This document shows positions 41,031-50,358 of a stretch of 64,000 nucleotides of DNA, in pieces. Position 1 is the stretch's first letter. Each line of letters begins with the position of its first letter. Source of the stretch: Methanobacteriaceae archaeon (GTDB lineage Archaea > Methanobacteriota > Methanobacteria > Methanobacteriales > Methanobacteriaceae); contig JACBOA010000007.1 in the NCBI GenBank assembly GCA_013403005.1, forward strand, positions 186,001 through 250,000. Reading direction: 5' to 3'. The notes under the pieces were generated by a model. It saw nothing but the letters and a program-made list of their open reading frames with translations. It had not been told where the DNA came from and made no database searches. The position numbers and the translations under genes were made by a program.

Positions 41031-42401
41031 ATGTCCTTTTCATCTAAAAACTATGCATTGGTTGTGGCAATTTTAACTTCATTTTTAACTCCGTTTGTAG
41101 GATCATCTATTAACATAGCATTGCCCTCTATTGCCAACGAGTTTGCAGCCTCAGCCATAGTAATAGGGTGGATACCCACAGCATATTTGCTTTCACTGGC
41201 TGTTTGCCTCGTCCCATTTGGTAGAATAGCAGATATTTATGGTAGGAAACGTATTTTCACTTATGGCATAATAATCTTCACCATATCCTCTTTATTAGCC
41301 ACATTATCCTTCTCTGTGGAAATGCTCCTTGTATTCCGGGTCTTGCAGGGTGCGGGCAGTGCCATGATCTTCGGAAACTTATTTGCCATCATAGCCTCCA
41401 TATTCCCTGCCAGTGACCGTGGCCAAGCACTGGGAATAACCATCACCGGAGCATTCCTGGGACTGTTTCTAGGCCCTGTTTTAGGAGGTTTTTTAACTGA
41501 ATACTTTGGATGGAGGAGTATATTTTTCTTCAATGTACCTCTGGGATTTCTGGCAACAGTAGCCGTAAGTAAATTAAAAGGTGAATGGACGGAAGCTGCG
41601 GGAGAAAAATTTGATATAATTGGATCTATAATGTTAGGGTTCTCTCTGGTGACTTTAATGTATGGTTTATCTATGTTACCCGAAACATGGGGTTTTTATT
41701 TTGTATTTAGTGGTTTATTGGGTTTAATTCTCTTTTATATAGTTGAAAGTAGAATCCAAAGTCCGGTTATTGATGTTAAAGTCTTTGATAATTTGAGTTT
41801 CACTTTATACAATTTGGCAGCCTTTATCAGTTACTGTTCTGCAGCACCCATAATATTCATTTTAAGTCTTTACTTGCAGTATATTAAGGGATTGGACCCT
41901 CAGTGGGCGGGGATAATCCTATCAGTGCAACCGGTTATGATGACTATTTTCTCACCTCTGGCAGGGAAGTTATCTGACAATACCCAACCTCGAAAGGTGG
42001 CAGCATTTGGAATGGTTCTGAATACCATAGGATGTGGTTTATTCGCATTCCTGGGGGAGAATACCAGCATAATAATCATAATTTTAGGACTGGGATTACT
42101 GGGACTGGGATTTGCAAATTTTTCTTCCCCCAACACCAATGCCATAATGAGCAGTGTGGAATCCCGACTTTATGGTGTGGCTTCTACCACTGTAACCACC
42201 ATGCGAGTTTTAGGGCAGATGTCAGGTATGGGTGTTGTCCTGGTGGTGCTGGTTTTAATAATGGGAAGCTCTACCATCAACCCTGAAAACTACTCAGAAT
42301 TTATAACCAGCACCAGAATATCCTTTACATTATTTGCTGTATTAAGTTTCCTGGGAGTTCTAGCCTCTTTGGCTGGTGGTAAAGATTTAAAAAAGGAATA
42401 A
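41031..42401 (+). CDS. MFS drug:H+ antiporter (EmrB/QacA type)
   Basis: The product has 456 residues with about 14 hydrophobic segments, the layout of the DHA2 (EmrB/QacA) exporter family. VVAILTSFLTPFVGSSINIA at the start and WIPTAYLLSLAVCLVPFGRI, then GRKRIFTYGI, give the loop 2-3 motif G-R-x-x-D-x-x-G-R-K-R. ITITGAFLGLFLGPVLGGFL is the antiporter motif C region. The substrate cannot be predicted. It has no adjacent regulator. The gene is followed by polX 46 bases later, but a shared function is unlikely. Confidence 0.93.
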   Translation: MSFSSKNYALVVAILTSFLTPFVGSSINIALPSIANEFAASAIVIGWIPTAYLLSLAVCLVPFGRIADIYGRKRIFTYGIIIFTISSLLATLSFSVEMLLVFRVLQGAGSAMIFGNLFAIIASIFPASDRGQALGITITGAFLGLFLGPVLGGFLTEYFGWRSIFFFNVPLGFLATVAVSKLKGEWTEAAGEKFDIIGSIMLGFSLVTLMYGLSMLPETWGFYFVFSGLLGLILFYIVESRIQSPVIDVKVFDNLSFTLYNLAAFISYCSAAPIIFILSLYLQYIKGLDPQWAGIILSVQPVMMTIFSPLAGKLSDNTQPRKVAAFGMVLNTIGCGLFAFLGENTSIIIIILGLGLLGLGFANFSSPNTNAIMSSVESRLYGVASTTVTTMRVLGQMSGMGVVLVVLVLIMGSSTINPENYSEFITSTRISFTLFAVLSFLGVLASLAGGKDLKKE

Positions 42402-42447
42402 ATAACAATAAATAAAAATTTTAGGAAGCATCCACAGAAACAGATAT

Positions 42448-44148
42448 ATGTACAATAAGAAGGTTGCATCCATACTTCACAGGGTCGCGGATTATCTGGA
42501 AATGGATGGTGTTGATTTTCGAACCAAGGCCTACCGTAGGGCAGCTCACACTATAGAAACCCTCAGTGTTGATATCAAACAGATAAGGGATCAGGGGAAG
42601 TTAGAAGACCTTCCAGGAGTTGGCAAACATATTGGGGAGAAAATTGAGGAAATCTTAGACACAGGAAAACTAGAGTACCTGGAAAATCTTAAAGAGGAGT
42701 TTCCTCTGGATCTTGATGCATTAATGTCAGTGGAAGGTTTGGGTCCCAAGAAAATTAAAATTCTCTACCAGGAACTGGGTATAAAAAATTTAGATGACTT
42801 GGAAAGAGAGGGAAGAAGACATCACATCCGCAGATTAAAGGGTATGGGAGCAAAGACTGAGGCAAAAATACTTCATAACCTTGAATTTGCCCGTAAAAGC
42901 ACTGGGAGACAGTTACTGGGAGAAGTTCTACCACTAGCAACTGAAATCAGAAAAAGAATCAGATCACTTGAGGTGGTGAAAAAAGCAGAAATTGCTGGTT
43001 CCATCAGACGCCGTAAAGAAACTGTAGGGGATATTGATATTTTAACGGTAACTGAACATCCAGATGAAGTGATGGACTTTTTCACTCACATGGACCTTGT
43101 TGATGAAATAATAGCAAAAGGACATTCCAAATCAACAGTAAGATTATTTAATGGTATGGATGCAGATATACGTGTTTTCAAAGAGGAAGATTTTGGTTCT
43201 GCCCTAGTCTATTTCACAGGTTCACGTGAAGTCAATATCCAACTGCGCAAAATAGCCATATCTCGTAAAATGAAACTCAATGAGTATGGGGTGTTTAGGG
43301 GTGATGAACGATTAGCTGGAAGAACAGAAAAAGAGGTATTCCAAGTATTAGGATTAGATTACATTCCACCAGAACTCAGGGAGAACACTGGCGAGATAGA
43401 AGCAGCCCGGGAAGGAAAACTACCGCAAATAGTTGATGATAGGGATATAAAGGGTGATCTTCACCTGCACACTGACTGGAGTGACGGGAAGGCAACTATT
43501 ATGGAAATGGCATGGGAAGCAGCAATTAAGGGATACGAATACATGGCCATAACTGACCACACCCACCTTCCAGTGGCTCGAGGAATGGATGAGAAAAGAT
43601 TAAAAAACCAAATGAAGAAAATCGATGCAATCAATGATGAAATAACTAACATAACCATCTTAAAGGGTGCTGAGGTCAATCTGGATTCATATGGTAATCC
43701 AGACATACCTCAAGATCTTCTGGAAGAACTCGACATTGTTATAGCTTCAGTGCACTACGATCTCCGTCAGGAAGCAGAAAAAATGAATATGAGGATCATA
43801 AAAGCCCTAGAAAATGAACATATCGATATCCTGGCCCATCCCACAGGACGGAAACTCAAAGAGAGGCAAGCCTATGAATTAGACTTGGAACAATTATTCC
43901 AGAAAGCTGCAGAAACCGGAACAGTACTTGAAGTCAATTCGCAACCAAAAAGACTGGATTTAAAGGATATTCATATTAAAATGGCAGTTGAACATGGAGT
44001 TTATCTTGCAGTGAATACTGATGCCCACAGTGCTGGTGATTTAAGTTACATGGAACTGGGTGTGGCCACGGCAAGACGCGGATGGGCTGAGAAAAAGGAC
44101 ATCATAAACACTATGCCTCTGAAAAAAATGTTAAAAGCACTAAAATAA
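42448..44148 (+). CDS. polX: DNA polymerase X family protein with PHP domain
   Basis: The product has 566 residues. The N-terminal helix-hairpin-helix part reads LPGVGKHIGEKIEEIL and VEGLGPKKIKILYQEL. The polymerase palm has GSIRRRKETVGDIDILTV, with the DxD metal site, and further Asp in GMDADIRVF. The PHP domain (from about residue 335) has DLHLHTDWSDG, ITDHTHLP, VASVHYDLR, DILAHPTG and NTDAHSAGDL, all metal ligands intact, which usually give 3'-5' exonuclease activity. The role is base excision repair and gap filling. It converges on the HhH/RNase H-fold gene at 44263. Confidence 0.95.
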   Translation: MYNKKVASILHRVADYLEMDGVDFRTKAYRRAAHTIETLSVDIKQIRDQGKLEDLPGVGKHIGEKIEEILDTGKLEYLENLKEEFPLDLDALMSVEGLGPKKIKILYQELGIKNLDDLEREGRRHHIRRLKGMGAKTEAKILHNLEFARKSTGRQLLGEVLPLATEIRKRIRSLEVVKKAEIAGSIRRRKETVGDIDILTVTEHPDEVMDFFTHMDLVDEIIAKGHSKSTVRLFNGMDADIRVFKEEDFGSALVYFTGSREVNIQLRKIAISRKMKLNEYGVFRGDERLAGRTEKEVFQVLGLDYIPPELRENTGEIEAAREGKLPQIVDDRDIKGDLHLHTDWSDGKATIMEMAWEAAIKGYEYMAITDHTHLPVARGMDEKRLKNQMKKIDAINDEITNITILKGAEVNLDSYGNPDIPQDLLEELDIVIASVHYDLRQEAEKMNMRIIKALENEHIDILAHPTGRKLKERQAYELDLEQLFQKAAETGTVLEVNSQPKRLDLKDIHIKMAVEHGVYLAVNTDAHSAGDLSYMELGVATARRGWAEKKDIINTMPLKKMLKALK

Positions 44149-44262
44149 AGTTAAGTGTCACGTTAAATGGTATTTATACAGTGTTATAGTAACATTAAAG
44201 GATGTAAATCTCATTAAAATCAAATTTATATCAAAAGTGGGAGTATAATCCAAATTAGGGGT

Positions 44263-45216
44263 TTAAAAATCTGAACTTTGGTGGAGTAAGGAGAGTATCC
44301 GTGCCAGGGTGATAACATCTTCTCTGTTGTGTTCTATAATTGGTATTAAGGGTCCAATATTTCCGGTTTCTCGATAGGTGAGATAAAATTCAGGAACCTG
44401 ACTACTGGGAACATCATCACATCTTTCCACGCCAAAAAGGTGTTTTTCAAGTGTTTGTAATCTGCAATTGGGAAGCTGGTTTCTCCACTGGCGACGGGAA
44501 TAGTGAAGAAGATCCAGGTGCTGACTGTTTATTGTATTATTAAGTCCATGATAACGTATTCTACTTCTTATAAAGGGCACATCAAAGCTTCGACCGTTAA
44601 AGGTAACATAAATTTTTCTATCATCCTGATGGGATAGGAAGCCATCCAAAACTGCTTTTTCCTCTTTTAAATCCCTTAAAAGATATTGATTTATGATTAA
44701 ACCATCTCGTGATGTTTCTGCAACACCAATTAAAATAAGGGGCACCTCTTTAAGACCAAGGGTTTCAATATCCATAAAAAGCATATTTTCTAATCCCGAT
44801 AACGAAGATAAAAGGAGGTTAAGTGGATGGGAAGATGGATATCGTGATGAGATCAATTCTAGGATACTATCAATATTTTCACATTCCACATTCTCTGTAA
44901 GCTCACATGCAGCTTTACCATAAATTTCATGCTCTTTCAGGTCTTCCAACGAGCTGTAGCCTTCTTCCTTTAGTTTTATTTCTTTCTTCTCTCCAATTCC
45001 TTTAATTAATTTCAAATCACTCATGACACACTCTTTAACCTTCTTCTGGTCCAGAGTTTGAATTTCAAGTTCCTCTTCAGTGGTGAAACAGTAACATGAA
45101 CCCCAATTTGTTTCTATTTCTCTCCCGTTTTCTAAATCTTCCAGTGATTTATCCTGATATTCTTCTAAGAGTTTTTGTTTAAGTTTTTGAGGATCATTCT
45201 CATGTCTAAAAGGCAT
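44263..45216 (-). CDS. HhH-containing RNase H-fold exonuclease-like protein (YprB-type)
   Basis: The product has 317 residues. An N-terminal helix-hairpin-helix-like segment (LIKGIGEKKEIKLKEEGYSS) is followed by an RNase H-fold nuclease. MLFMDIETLGLKEVPLILIG gives the first D-x-E, YVTFNGRSFDVPFIRSR the second Asp, and IEHNREDVITLARIL the last catalytic Asp. This is the YprB/COG3359 family of predicted exonucleases. It is next to and convergent with PolX, which suits a DNA repair setting. Its activity is untested in archaea. Confidence 0.85.
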   Translation of the reverse strand: MPFRHENDPQKLKQKLLEEYQDKSLEDLENGREIETNWGSCYCFTTEEELEIQTLDQKKVKECVMSDLKLIKGIGEKKEIKLKEEGYSSLEDLKEHEIYGKAACELTENVECENIDSILELISSRYPSSHPLNLLLSSLSGLENMLFMDIETLGLKEVPLILIGVAETSRDGLIINQYLLRDLKEEKAVLDGFLSHQDDRKIYVTFNGRSFDVPFIRSRIRYHGLNNTINSQHLDLLHYSRRQWRNQLPNCRLQTLEKHLFGVERCDDVPSSQVPEFYLTYRETGNIGPLIPIIEHNREDVITLARILSLLHQSSDF

Positions 45217-45384
45217 AAAAACAGGACTCCAATTATAAATGATGGTATTTTTCCCATGTTGCCATGTACTATTTAATTAAAAATTTATCTAAAATTTATA
45301 CCATAACCTTTATGTTGTTAAGGCCATATATAGCTGTAATATAATAAATTTACTCAAAAACCTTATAATTAAGGGGGTTAAAAC

Positions 45385-45915
45385 TTGAAAAAATATCTGT
45401 TAATGATTGCATTGATTATTATGGCAGTTACAGTGTCGGGTTGTACTTCCACTTCTACCATAAGTACCAAGAATATCACTGCTGGCGGAATGTCCTTCGA
45501 ATACCCGGATACTTGGAATGCATCCAGTCAGTTAGGTGAAAACGTTACCAGGATAGTTGTGGCCAATCAGGAGTTCATATCATCTAATGGTACCAGGGGT
45601 AGTGTGGTGTTGATTATGAAGGTTGCAAATACCAGTACCAGCAACATGACCCAGGCAAGACAGGAACTCATTACCCAAGCTCAACAGTCAGGACAAAACG
45701 TAACCAGCAAAACTGTAACCATTGCCGGCTTAACTGCCAGTGACATAAGCTATATAGGAAATGATACTCAGGGAAAAAAAGCTTATGCTAGGCTTATAGA
45801 CTTTGAAAAGAATAACAACCTTTACATGCTCCTGTTTGCCACTGGTGGTGGTGCAGATGTGAATTCTGCGCAATCATCCTTTGATGTGATTGTAAAAAGT
45901 TTCAAAGTGGAATGA
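45385..45915 (+). CDS. PsbP-related lipoprotein
   Basis: The product has 176 residues. MKKYLLMIALIIMAVTVSGC is a signal peptide ending in a lipobox (VSGC, Cys20), so it is probably lipid-anchored outside the cell. ITAGGMSFEYPDTWNASSQL and the later YARLIDFEKNNNLYMLLFA fit the PsbP-like beta fold seen in many methanogen surface proteins. The final part, FDVIVKSFKVE, is typical too. Several Asn-x-Ser/Thr sites suggest glycosylation. The start is TTG at 45385 after the ribosome site aaggggg. Its ligand is unknown. Confidence 0.85.
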   Translation: MKKYLLMIALIIMAVTVSGCTSTSTISTKNITAGGMSFEYPDTWNASSQLGENVTRIVVANQEFISSNGTRGSVVLIMKVANTSTSNMTQARQELITQAQQSGQNVTSKTVTIAGLTASDISYIGNDTQGKKAYARLIDFEKNNNLYMLLFATGGGADVNSAQSSFDVIVKSFKVE

Positions 45916-46019
45916 TGAGAGGATGGAGTGGGATGAAAAGAAAAACTAAATGATTCCCTCCATTTCTTTACTTTTTAAATATTTATTTTTACATGAAAAT
46001 CAATTTCGAGGAGGATAAG

Positions 46020-46961
46020 ATGATAAAAACTCTAATTTTGTATGAAAGCAGGTATGGTTCTACCTGGGAAGCGGCTCGTATAATTTCTCTTATAAACGGA
46101 CCCTCTCGTCGTTACCCACTGTCGCAATTCGATGCATCCTGCCGGGAATTTGATTTTATTATTTTTGGCACACCCATCTACAATGGGAAGATCCATCCCA
46201 AACTGGAAATCTTCCTTGAAGAAGAGAAGGAATGGTTGAGCAAGAAATATATTGCATTTTTCTGCACCTGTCTCAATGGTTCAGAAGGGCTGCGAGTCCT
46301 CAGGCAAGTTGAAGACCAATTGGAGGCTAATGTTCTTGAACTGGGTGTTTTGGGTGGTCGCCTTCAGATGGATCGCTTAAATGAAAGGGATTATAAGGCA
46401 CTAACTGAATACATATCCCGGGAAGGTCTGCCTCCTCAGGGAATGGATTTGTTCAGTAAGGAAGAAGTTGTTGATTTGGCTTTACGCTTTAAAGAAGTTA
46501 AGGATGGTCTTTTAAAGAAGATGCCAGTATCCAGGCTTAGAGAAGAAGTAGAAAACTTTTTAAAAGATCATAATACTTGTACAATGGCTACCAGCTCCCC
46601 TGGAAGAGTAAGAGCCACTCCGCTGGAATATAATTACAACCAGGGTCAAATCTATATTCTCAGTGAGGGTGGGGAGAAGTTTGCCAACTTAATCACCCAT
46701 TCTTCAGTTTCCATAGCAGTTTATGATGATTACACGGGTATGGATAGTTTAAATGGTATGCAGATTACTGGTGATGCTACCATGGTTGAAGACAAGGATG
46801 AGTATGATAAAGTACTCGAGATGAGGGGCTTAAATAAATCCTTCATTAAAAAATTGCCAGTTGATTTAAATCTGATACGGGTGGATATGGAGAAGGTTGA
46901 ATTTCTAAGATCTGATTTTAAAAAACAGGGATATTCTGCCAGACAGGTTTTGCATTTTTAA
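46020..46961 (+). CDS. flavodoxin domain fused to FMN-binding split-barrel protein
   Basis: The product has 313 residues from ATG 46020; an upstream ATG would add 9, but the ribosome site gaggagga precedes ATG 46020. Residues 1-165 are a flavodoxin (LILYESRYGSTWEAARII, with the S-R-Y-G-S-T phosphate loop, and IIFGTPIYNGKIHP). Residues 175-313 form a pyridoxamine 5'-phosphate oxidase-like split barrel (NTCTMATSSPGRVRATPLEY, ILSEGGEKFANLITH). Both halves should bind FMN. It could move electrons between two flavins in one chain (inference). No neighbour points to a substrate. Confidence 0.85.
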   Translation: MIKTLILYESRYGSTWEAARIISLINGPSRRYPLSQFDASCREFDFIIFGTPIYNGKIHPKLEIFLEEEKEWLSKKYIAFFCTCLNGSEGLRVLRQVEDQLEANVLELGVLGGRLQMDRLNERDYKALTEYISREGLPPQGMDLFSKEEVVDLALRFKEVKDGLLKKMPVSRLREEVENFLKDHNTCTMATSSPGRVRATPLEYNYNQGQIYILSEGGEKFANLITHSSVSIAVYDDYTGMDSLNGMQITGDATMVEDKDEYDKVLEMRGLNKSFIKKLPVDLNLIRVDMEKVEFLRSDFKKQGYSARQVLHF

Positions 46962-47415
46962 AAAAACTAATCTACATATGGGCTAATAATTCATAAAGTG
47001 TTTATAATAAATGGGTGTTGATGTTTTCATAAAATGCGTGTCTTGTCAAAGTATACTTCTCACTGTATACTGTAAGATAAGAAATAAGATGAGAATGAGA
47101 TATGGTTATTAATTAAAATTTAATAAGTATTAATTTAACTCCTTGAACTAAAAATCTTTGAAACTACAAAAAATCAATCATCACATATATACTGGTTCAT
47201 TGAAATACTGCTTTTTTGATAAAAATGATTTTGATAAGTCTGGGAATTGAATAACTAACATGTTGCTTACACTTTCATCATAAAAAAAACTTTTTATTTA
47301 ACACTATTTCTTCTTAATCATTATTATGAGTAGGAAATATTATGAGTAGGAAATGAGTGGGAAAAAATTCAAAGGAACTGTTTTAGAAAAAAATTTGAAA
47401 TGTAATATTAAAGAA
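46962..47415. other. intergenic region holding a 16-bp tandem repeat
   Basis: These 454 AT-rich bases hold no convincing gene. A short frame beginning at 47353 overlaps the pseudogene on the other strand and looks like chance. The notable feature is an exact 16-bp tandem duplication at 47322-47353. The region lies downstream of both flanking genes, so terminators rather than promoters are expected. Confidence 0.4.
47322..47353. repeat. 16-bp exact tandem direct repeat
   Basis: TATTATGAGTAGGAAA (47322-47337) is followed directly by an identical copy (47338-47353) and then by a degenerate third start, TGAGTGGGAAAA. It is the longest exact two-copy tandem found between genes in the window. Confidence 0.8.
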
Positions 47416-48242
47416 TTAAAAGATCTGGCTACTATCAATTACTTTTATAAATTCCGTGGCATGTTCTCTGGTTGTGGTGTTGGAATCATATTTATATGTT
47501 TCATAAATTATAGATGGTATTCCCGCCTTGCTTAAGGGAATAGTGATATATTCTGCGCTTGAAGTGTTTGGCGGGTAATAATATTTAATCCATGGAAGTT
47601 TGTCTTTTAATTCCATGGTTATGGCCAAGGATTTCGAGTCTTTACCTGGTGCAAATACAAAACGGTTAACAGAGTAGCTACCATTACTTGAATGAATCTC
47701 AACAGCTAATTGGTATTTATTCTGAACTATATCAGCTACAACATACTTTTTTGCTAATTTCTGACCTTTTAATCTTTCTTCCGGGTAATTATCCTCATAG
47801 ATGGGAGCATTTATTATGTACAGGTATTATGCTTTTTTTAGATTTGCATTGTTTTCTCGTATAGAATCAATTAGGCTTTTATGAGCATCTGATTCACGGG
47901 GATGAACACCCACAATGTAAGCTGTGGTAACATTGGAACTGCTGTTTCAGTAAGGCCCTTCTTTTATAACACAAGAATCATTGCTTTTACCCAGATAGTA
48001 CTAGAAATCTTGGAGTAACTGTGAGAGCTATCTGAAGAAATCAAATTAAATGACGATAGCAAAAAAGCACATAAAATGATTATAAGAACTGTAGAAATTA
48101 TAAAAATATCTTTTTTCTTCCTTTGATTTTTAACGTAGCGTATTTTATAGAAACAGTTTAATAATTTGCAGATACCGGAAGATTTTTCTTCCTTATTAAG
48201 TCTACGCTTCTTTATTCTATTTTTACTTAAAGGATTCTTCAT
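47416..48242 (-). pseudogene. decayed membrane-anchored M14-like zinc peptidase gene
   Basis: The N-terminal part (48242 to about 48000) encodes a basic region and one membrane helix (IFIISTVLIIILCAFLLSSF). A frameshift follows near 48000; the next frame reads YYLGKSNDSCVIKEGPY, then TGA. It continues NSSSNVTTAYIVGVHPRESD, a stop codon (TAA) at about 47828-47830 after LKKA, then YLYIINAPIYEDNYPEERLK, then VAEIVQ-like strands, AVEIHSSNGSYSVNR and IPSIIYETYKYDS. HPRE is an HxxE zinc site, EIHSS a possible third ligand, and IYETY the catalytic Glu, as in M14 carboxypeptidases. At least one frameshift and two stop codons make it nonfunctional. In this order such enzymes might act on pseudomurein peptides (inference). 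Confidence 0.6.
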
Positions 48243-48621
48243 ATCAACCGGAGCGTGTTATATTTTTTTGAAATTGTTATTTACATTATAATCTTGTTTA
48301 TATATTCTTGTTTATAAAATTATTATGTCATTCTAAAACAATAAAGAGTCGAAACTGTCTTTTAGATTAATCAACTGATCTGCAACAAAAATAATTTTAA
48401 GTTATTTCGTTAAACATCGCTATAACGAAGTAATATTATAATGTATTATATAATTTATATTAGTTAATATGAAATATTTAGTAAATTCTTATTTAGCAAA
48501 TTCTTGGGAATTATAACTTCCAAAAAAATGATAGTATTTGCTTGTAGAAAATATCATCATCAAAATTAATAATGATGAATCACTTAATAGATAGGATAAG
48601 GTGTAAGGATAAGGTGAAAAT
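48243..48621. other. AT-rich divergent region, with tandem repeat
   Basis: These 379 bases lie between the start of the decayed peptidase gene and the zinc-ribbon protein gene. No gene is seen. They carry a 15-bp tandem repeat at 48476-48505. The ribosome site aaggtga stands at the right edge. Confidence 0.35.
48476..48505. repeat. 15-bp tandem direct repeat
   Basis: ATTTAGTAAATTCTT (48476-48490) is followed at once by ATTTAGCAAATTCTT (48491-48505), with a single T/C difference. Confidence 0.75.
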
Positions 48622-49041
48622 GTGCGATGTCCGAAATGTGGGGTAGAATATCCAGAAAATTCCGATCGATGCATAAACTGTGGTAACCCCATAAACATGA
48701 ACTCAGAAATCAATAATTCAGAAAAGAACATTCAGGAAAATAACCTTCTGGAAAAATCTGTTGATGGAGAGGAAGTCAAAAAGGCATACATGGCGTTCAA
48801 ACTTCTGGGATTAATTGGCATTATATTTTTCCTTCCCTTAGCAGTAGTTTCTGGCTTGTACCTGATAACTCGAAAAGAAAAAGATGCTAAATACTGGGGA
48901 TTTGCTTTTGTCATTTCAGGTGTTGTGCTATGGGTTATTGGTGTAATAATGATTTACACCATGGGATTTGACAAATTTATGGCAACCTATAACTTAACAG
49001 ATTATTCTAATAATTTAACCAGCTATGGGTTTAAGTATTGA
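48622..49041 (+). CDS. zinc-ribbon membrane protein
   Basis: The product has 139 residues. The N-terminus is a zinc ribbon, MRCPKCGVEYPENSDRCINC, with two Cx2C pairs that bind one zinc ion. A polar Asn/Glu-rich linker leads to two membrane helices (LLGLIGIIFFLPLAVVSGLY and WGFAFVISGVVLWVIGVIMI). Small zinc-ribbon membrane proteins are common in Methanobacteriales and their role is unknown. The start is GTG at 48622 after the ribosome site aaggtga. Confidence 0.75.
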   Translation: MRCPKCGVEYPENSDRCINCGNPINMNSEINNSEKNIQENNLLEKSVDGEEVKKAYMAFKLLGLIGIIFFLPLAVVSGLYLITRKEKDAKYWGFAFVISGVVLWVIGVIMIYTMGFDKFMATYNLTDYSNNLTSYGFKY

Positions 49042-49167
49042 TTCTTAACCCTTTTTTGGCATATTTTTCGAATTGGCCGATCTGAATAATTCTTTTTGAT
49101 TATCAAACAATTTTCTTCATTTTTTGTAAATTTTCAAAAAAATAAAGATAATAGAATTAAGAGATTA

Positions 49168-49195
49168 TTAAACAAGAGATTTTAAACAAGAGATT
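49168..49195. repeat. 14-bp exact tandem direct repeat
   Basis: TTAAACAAGAGATT occurs twice without a gap (49168-49181, 49182-49195), about 130 bases before the HisG-family start. Confidence 0.75.
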
Positions 49196-49325
49196 AGTTA
49201 TATTAGAAATGATATTAGAAGTTTAAGTTAAACAATAAACTAACCTAGCTGACATTTGAAGTTTAAAAATGTTTTAATAAAATTAATAGATTATGCTGAG
49301 ATCAATAAGAAATAGGAGAAATAAT

Positions 49326-50315
49326 ATGGAACAGATTGTACTAGGACTCCCTAAAGGGAGCTTAAATAATGTTAAACGTGGGAATACTTACCAATTATTC
49401 ATTGATGCAGGATATGAGGTTCGAGGATACGAACCTGGTAAGGAAGAAAATGAAATAATCATCCTTAATGACCCGGAAATAAAAGGATTTTTGACCCGCC
49501 CACAGAGTGCTCCAGTTGAATTGAACAGGCAAATACTGGATCTGGCTATAATAGGAGAAGACTGGGTAAGGGAAGAATCTGTAAACCTTGATGAAGAACT
49601 TATCCAGAAAATAGGGGACTTGGATTACGGTAAAACCCGACTCATCGTGGCAGTACCTAACGATGATCCTTACGAATCATTAACTGAATTCTTCAAAGCG
49701 AATAAAGACAGAAAACACCCTATATTGTGTTTCACAGAATACCCCAACCTCACCCGGCAGTTTTTTATGGATAATGAAGGTTACCAGGAAGTCTTCGGTG
49801 ATACGAAACCTCTGGTTCAGATAAGAGGTTTATGGGATGGGGAAAATGAAATGGTTCAAATCATCAATTCTGATGGTGCCACAGAGGTATACATAGCCAA
49901 AGGCGCTGATCTAGTGGTGGACAACACCCAAACTGGAAGCAGCCTCAAAAAGGCTGGATTAAAAATACTGGAAACAATAATGGAATCCAGTGCAGGACTA
50001 TATGCAGGTCCCAGCTGCAAAGGAGAAAAAGCAGAGAAGGCTAAAACAATATTTGATCAACTATTCGGAGCTATTGAAGCACGTAAATACTTTGATGTTA
50101 AATTTAACATAGCAAATCACCGTATGGATGATGTTAAAGATTTCCTGCTTTCCAATGAACTATGCTCTGATGAACCAACCGCAGTGAAAGGAAGTAGTTT
50201 TTCACAGATAAATGTATTAATCCCTAAAAACAAGTTTCCAGAAATGTTAAAAGGAATAAAAAGCTTCGGAGCATCAGCAATTGTCCGGGAAGATGTCAAA
50301 CAGTACGTAAAATAA
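49326..50315 (+). CDS. hisG: ATP phosphoribosyltransferase (HisG) family protein
   Basis: The product has 329 residues from ATG 49326, with ribosome site aggaga 6 bases upstream; an earlier ATG at 49293 lacks one. QIVLGLPKGSLNNVKRGNTY resembles the HisG opening. LDLAIIGEDWVREE and GADLVVDNTQTGSSLKKAGL, then ILETIMESSAGLYAG, follow the HisG pattern of the PRPP loop and the I-x-E-S-S-A-x-L region. It is about 40 residues longer than many archaeal HisG proteins and looks divergent, with a short C-terminal ACT-like part (FSQINVLIPKNKFPEMLK). It may be the histidine enzyme or a paralogue; no other his gene is near. Confidence 0.75.
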   Translation: MEQIVLGLPKGSLNNVKRGNTYQLFIDAGYEVRGYEPGKEENEIIILNDPEIKGFLTRPQSAPVELNRQILDLAIIGEDWVREESVNLDEELIQKIGDLDYGKTRLIVAVPNDDPYESLTEFFKANKDRKHPILCFTEYPNLTRQFFMDNEGYQEVFGDTKPLVQIRGLWDGENEMVQIINSDGATEVYIAKGADLVVDNTQTGSSLKKAGLKILETIMESSAGLYAGPSCKGEKAEKAKTIFDQLFGAIEARKYFDVKFNIANHRMDDVKDFLLSNELCSDEPTAVKGSSFSQINVLIPKNKFPEMLKGIKSFGASAIVREDVKQYVK

Positions 50316-50358
50316 AAACTAAAATTTTATTTGTAGGATAACGTAAAAATAACAAGCT

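Noticed and set aside
47353..47535. Plus-strand 60-residue frame over the pseudogene end
   Set aside because: Antisense to the conserved peptidase remnant and starting inside a tandem repeat; no ribosome site.
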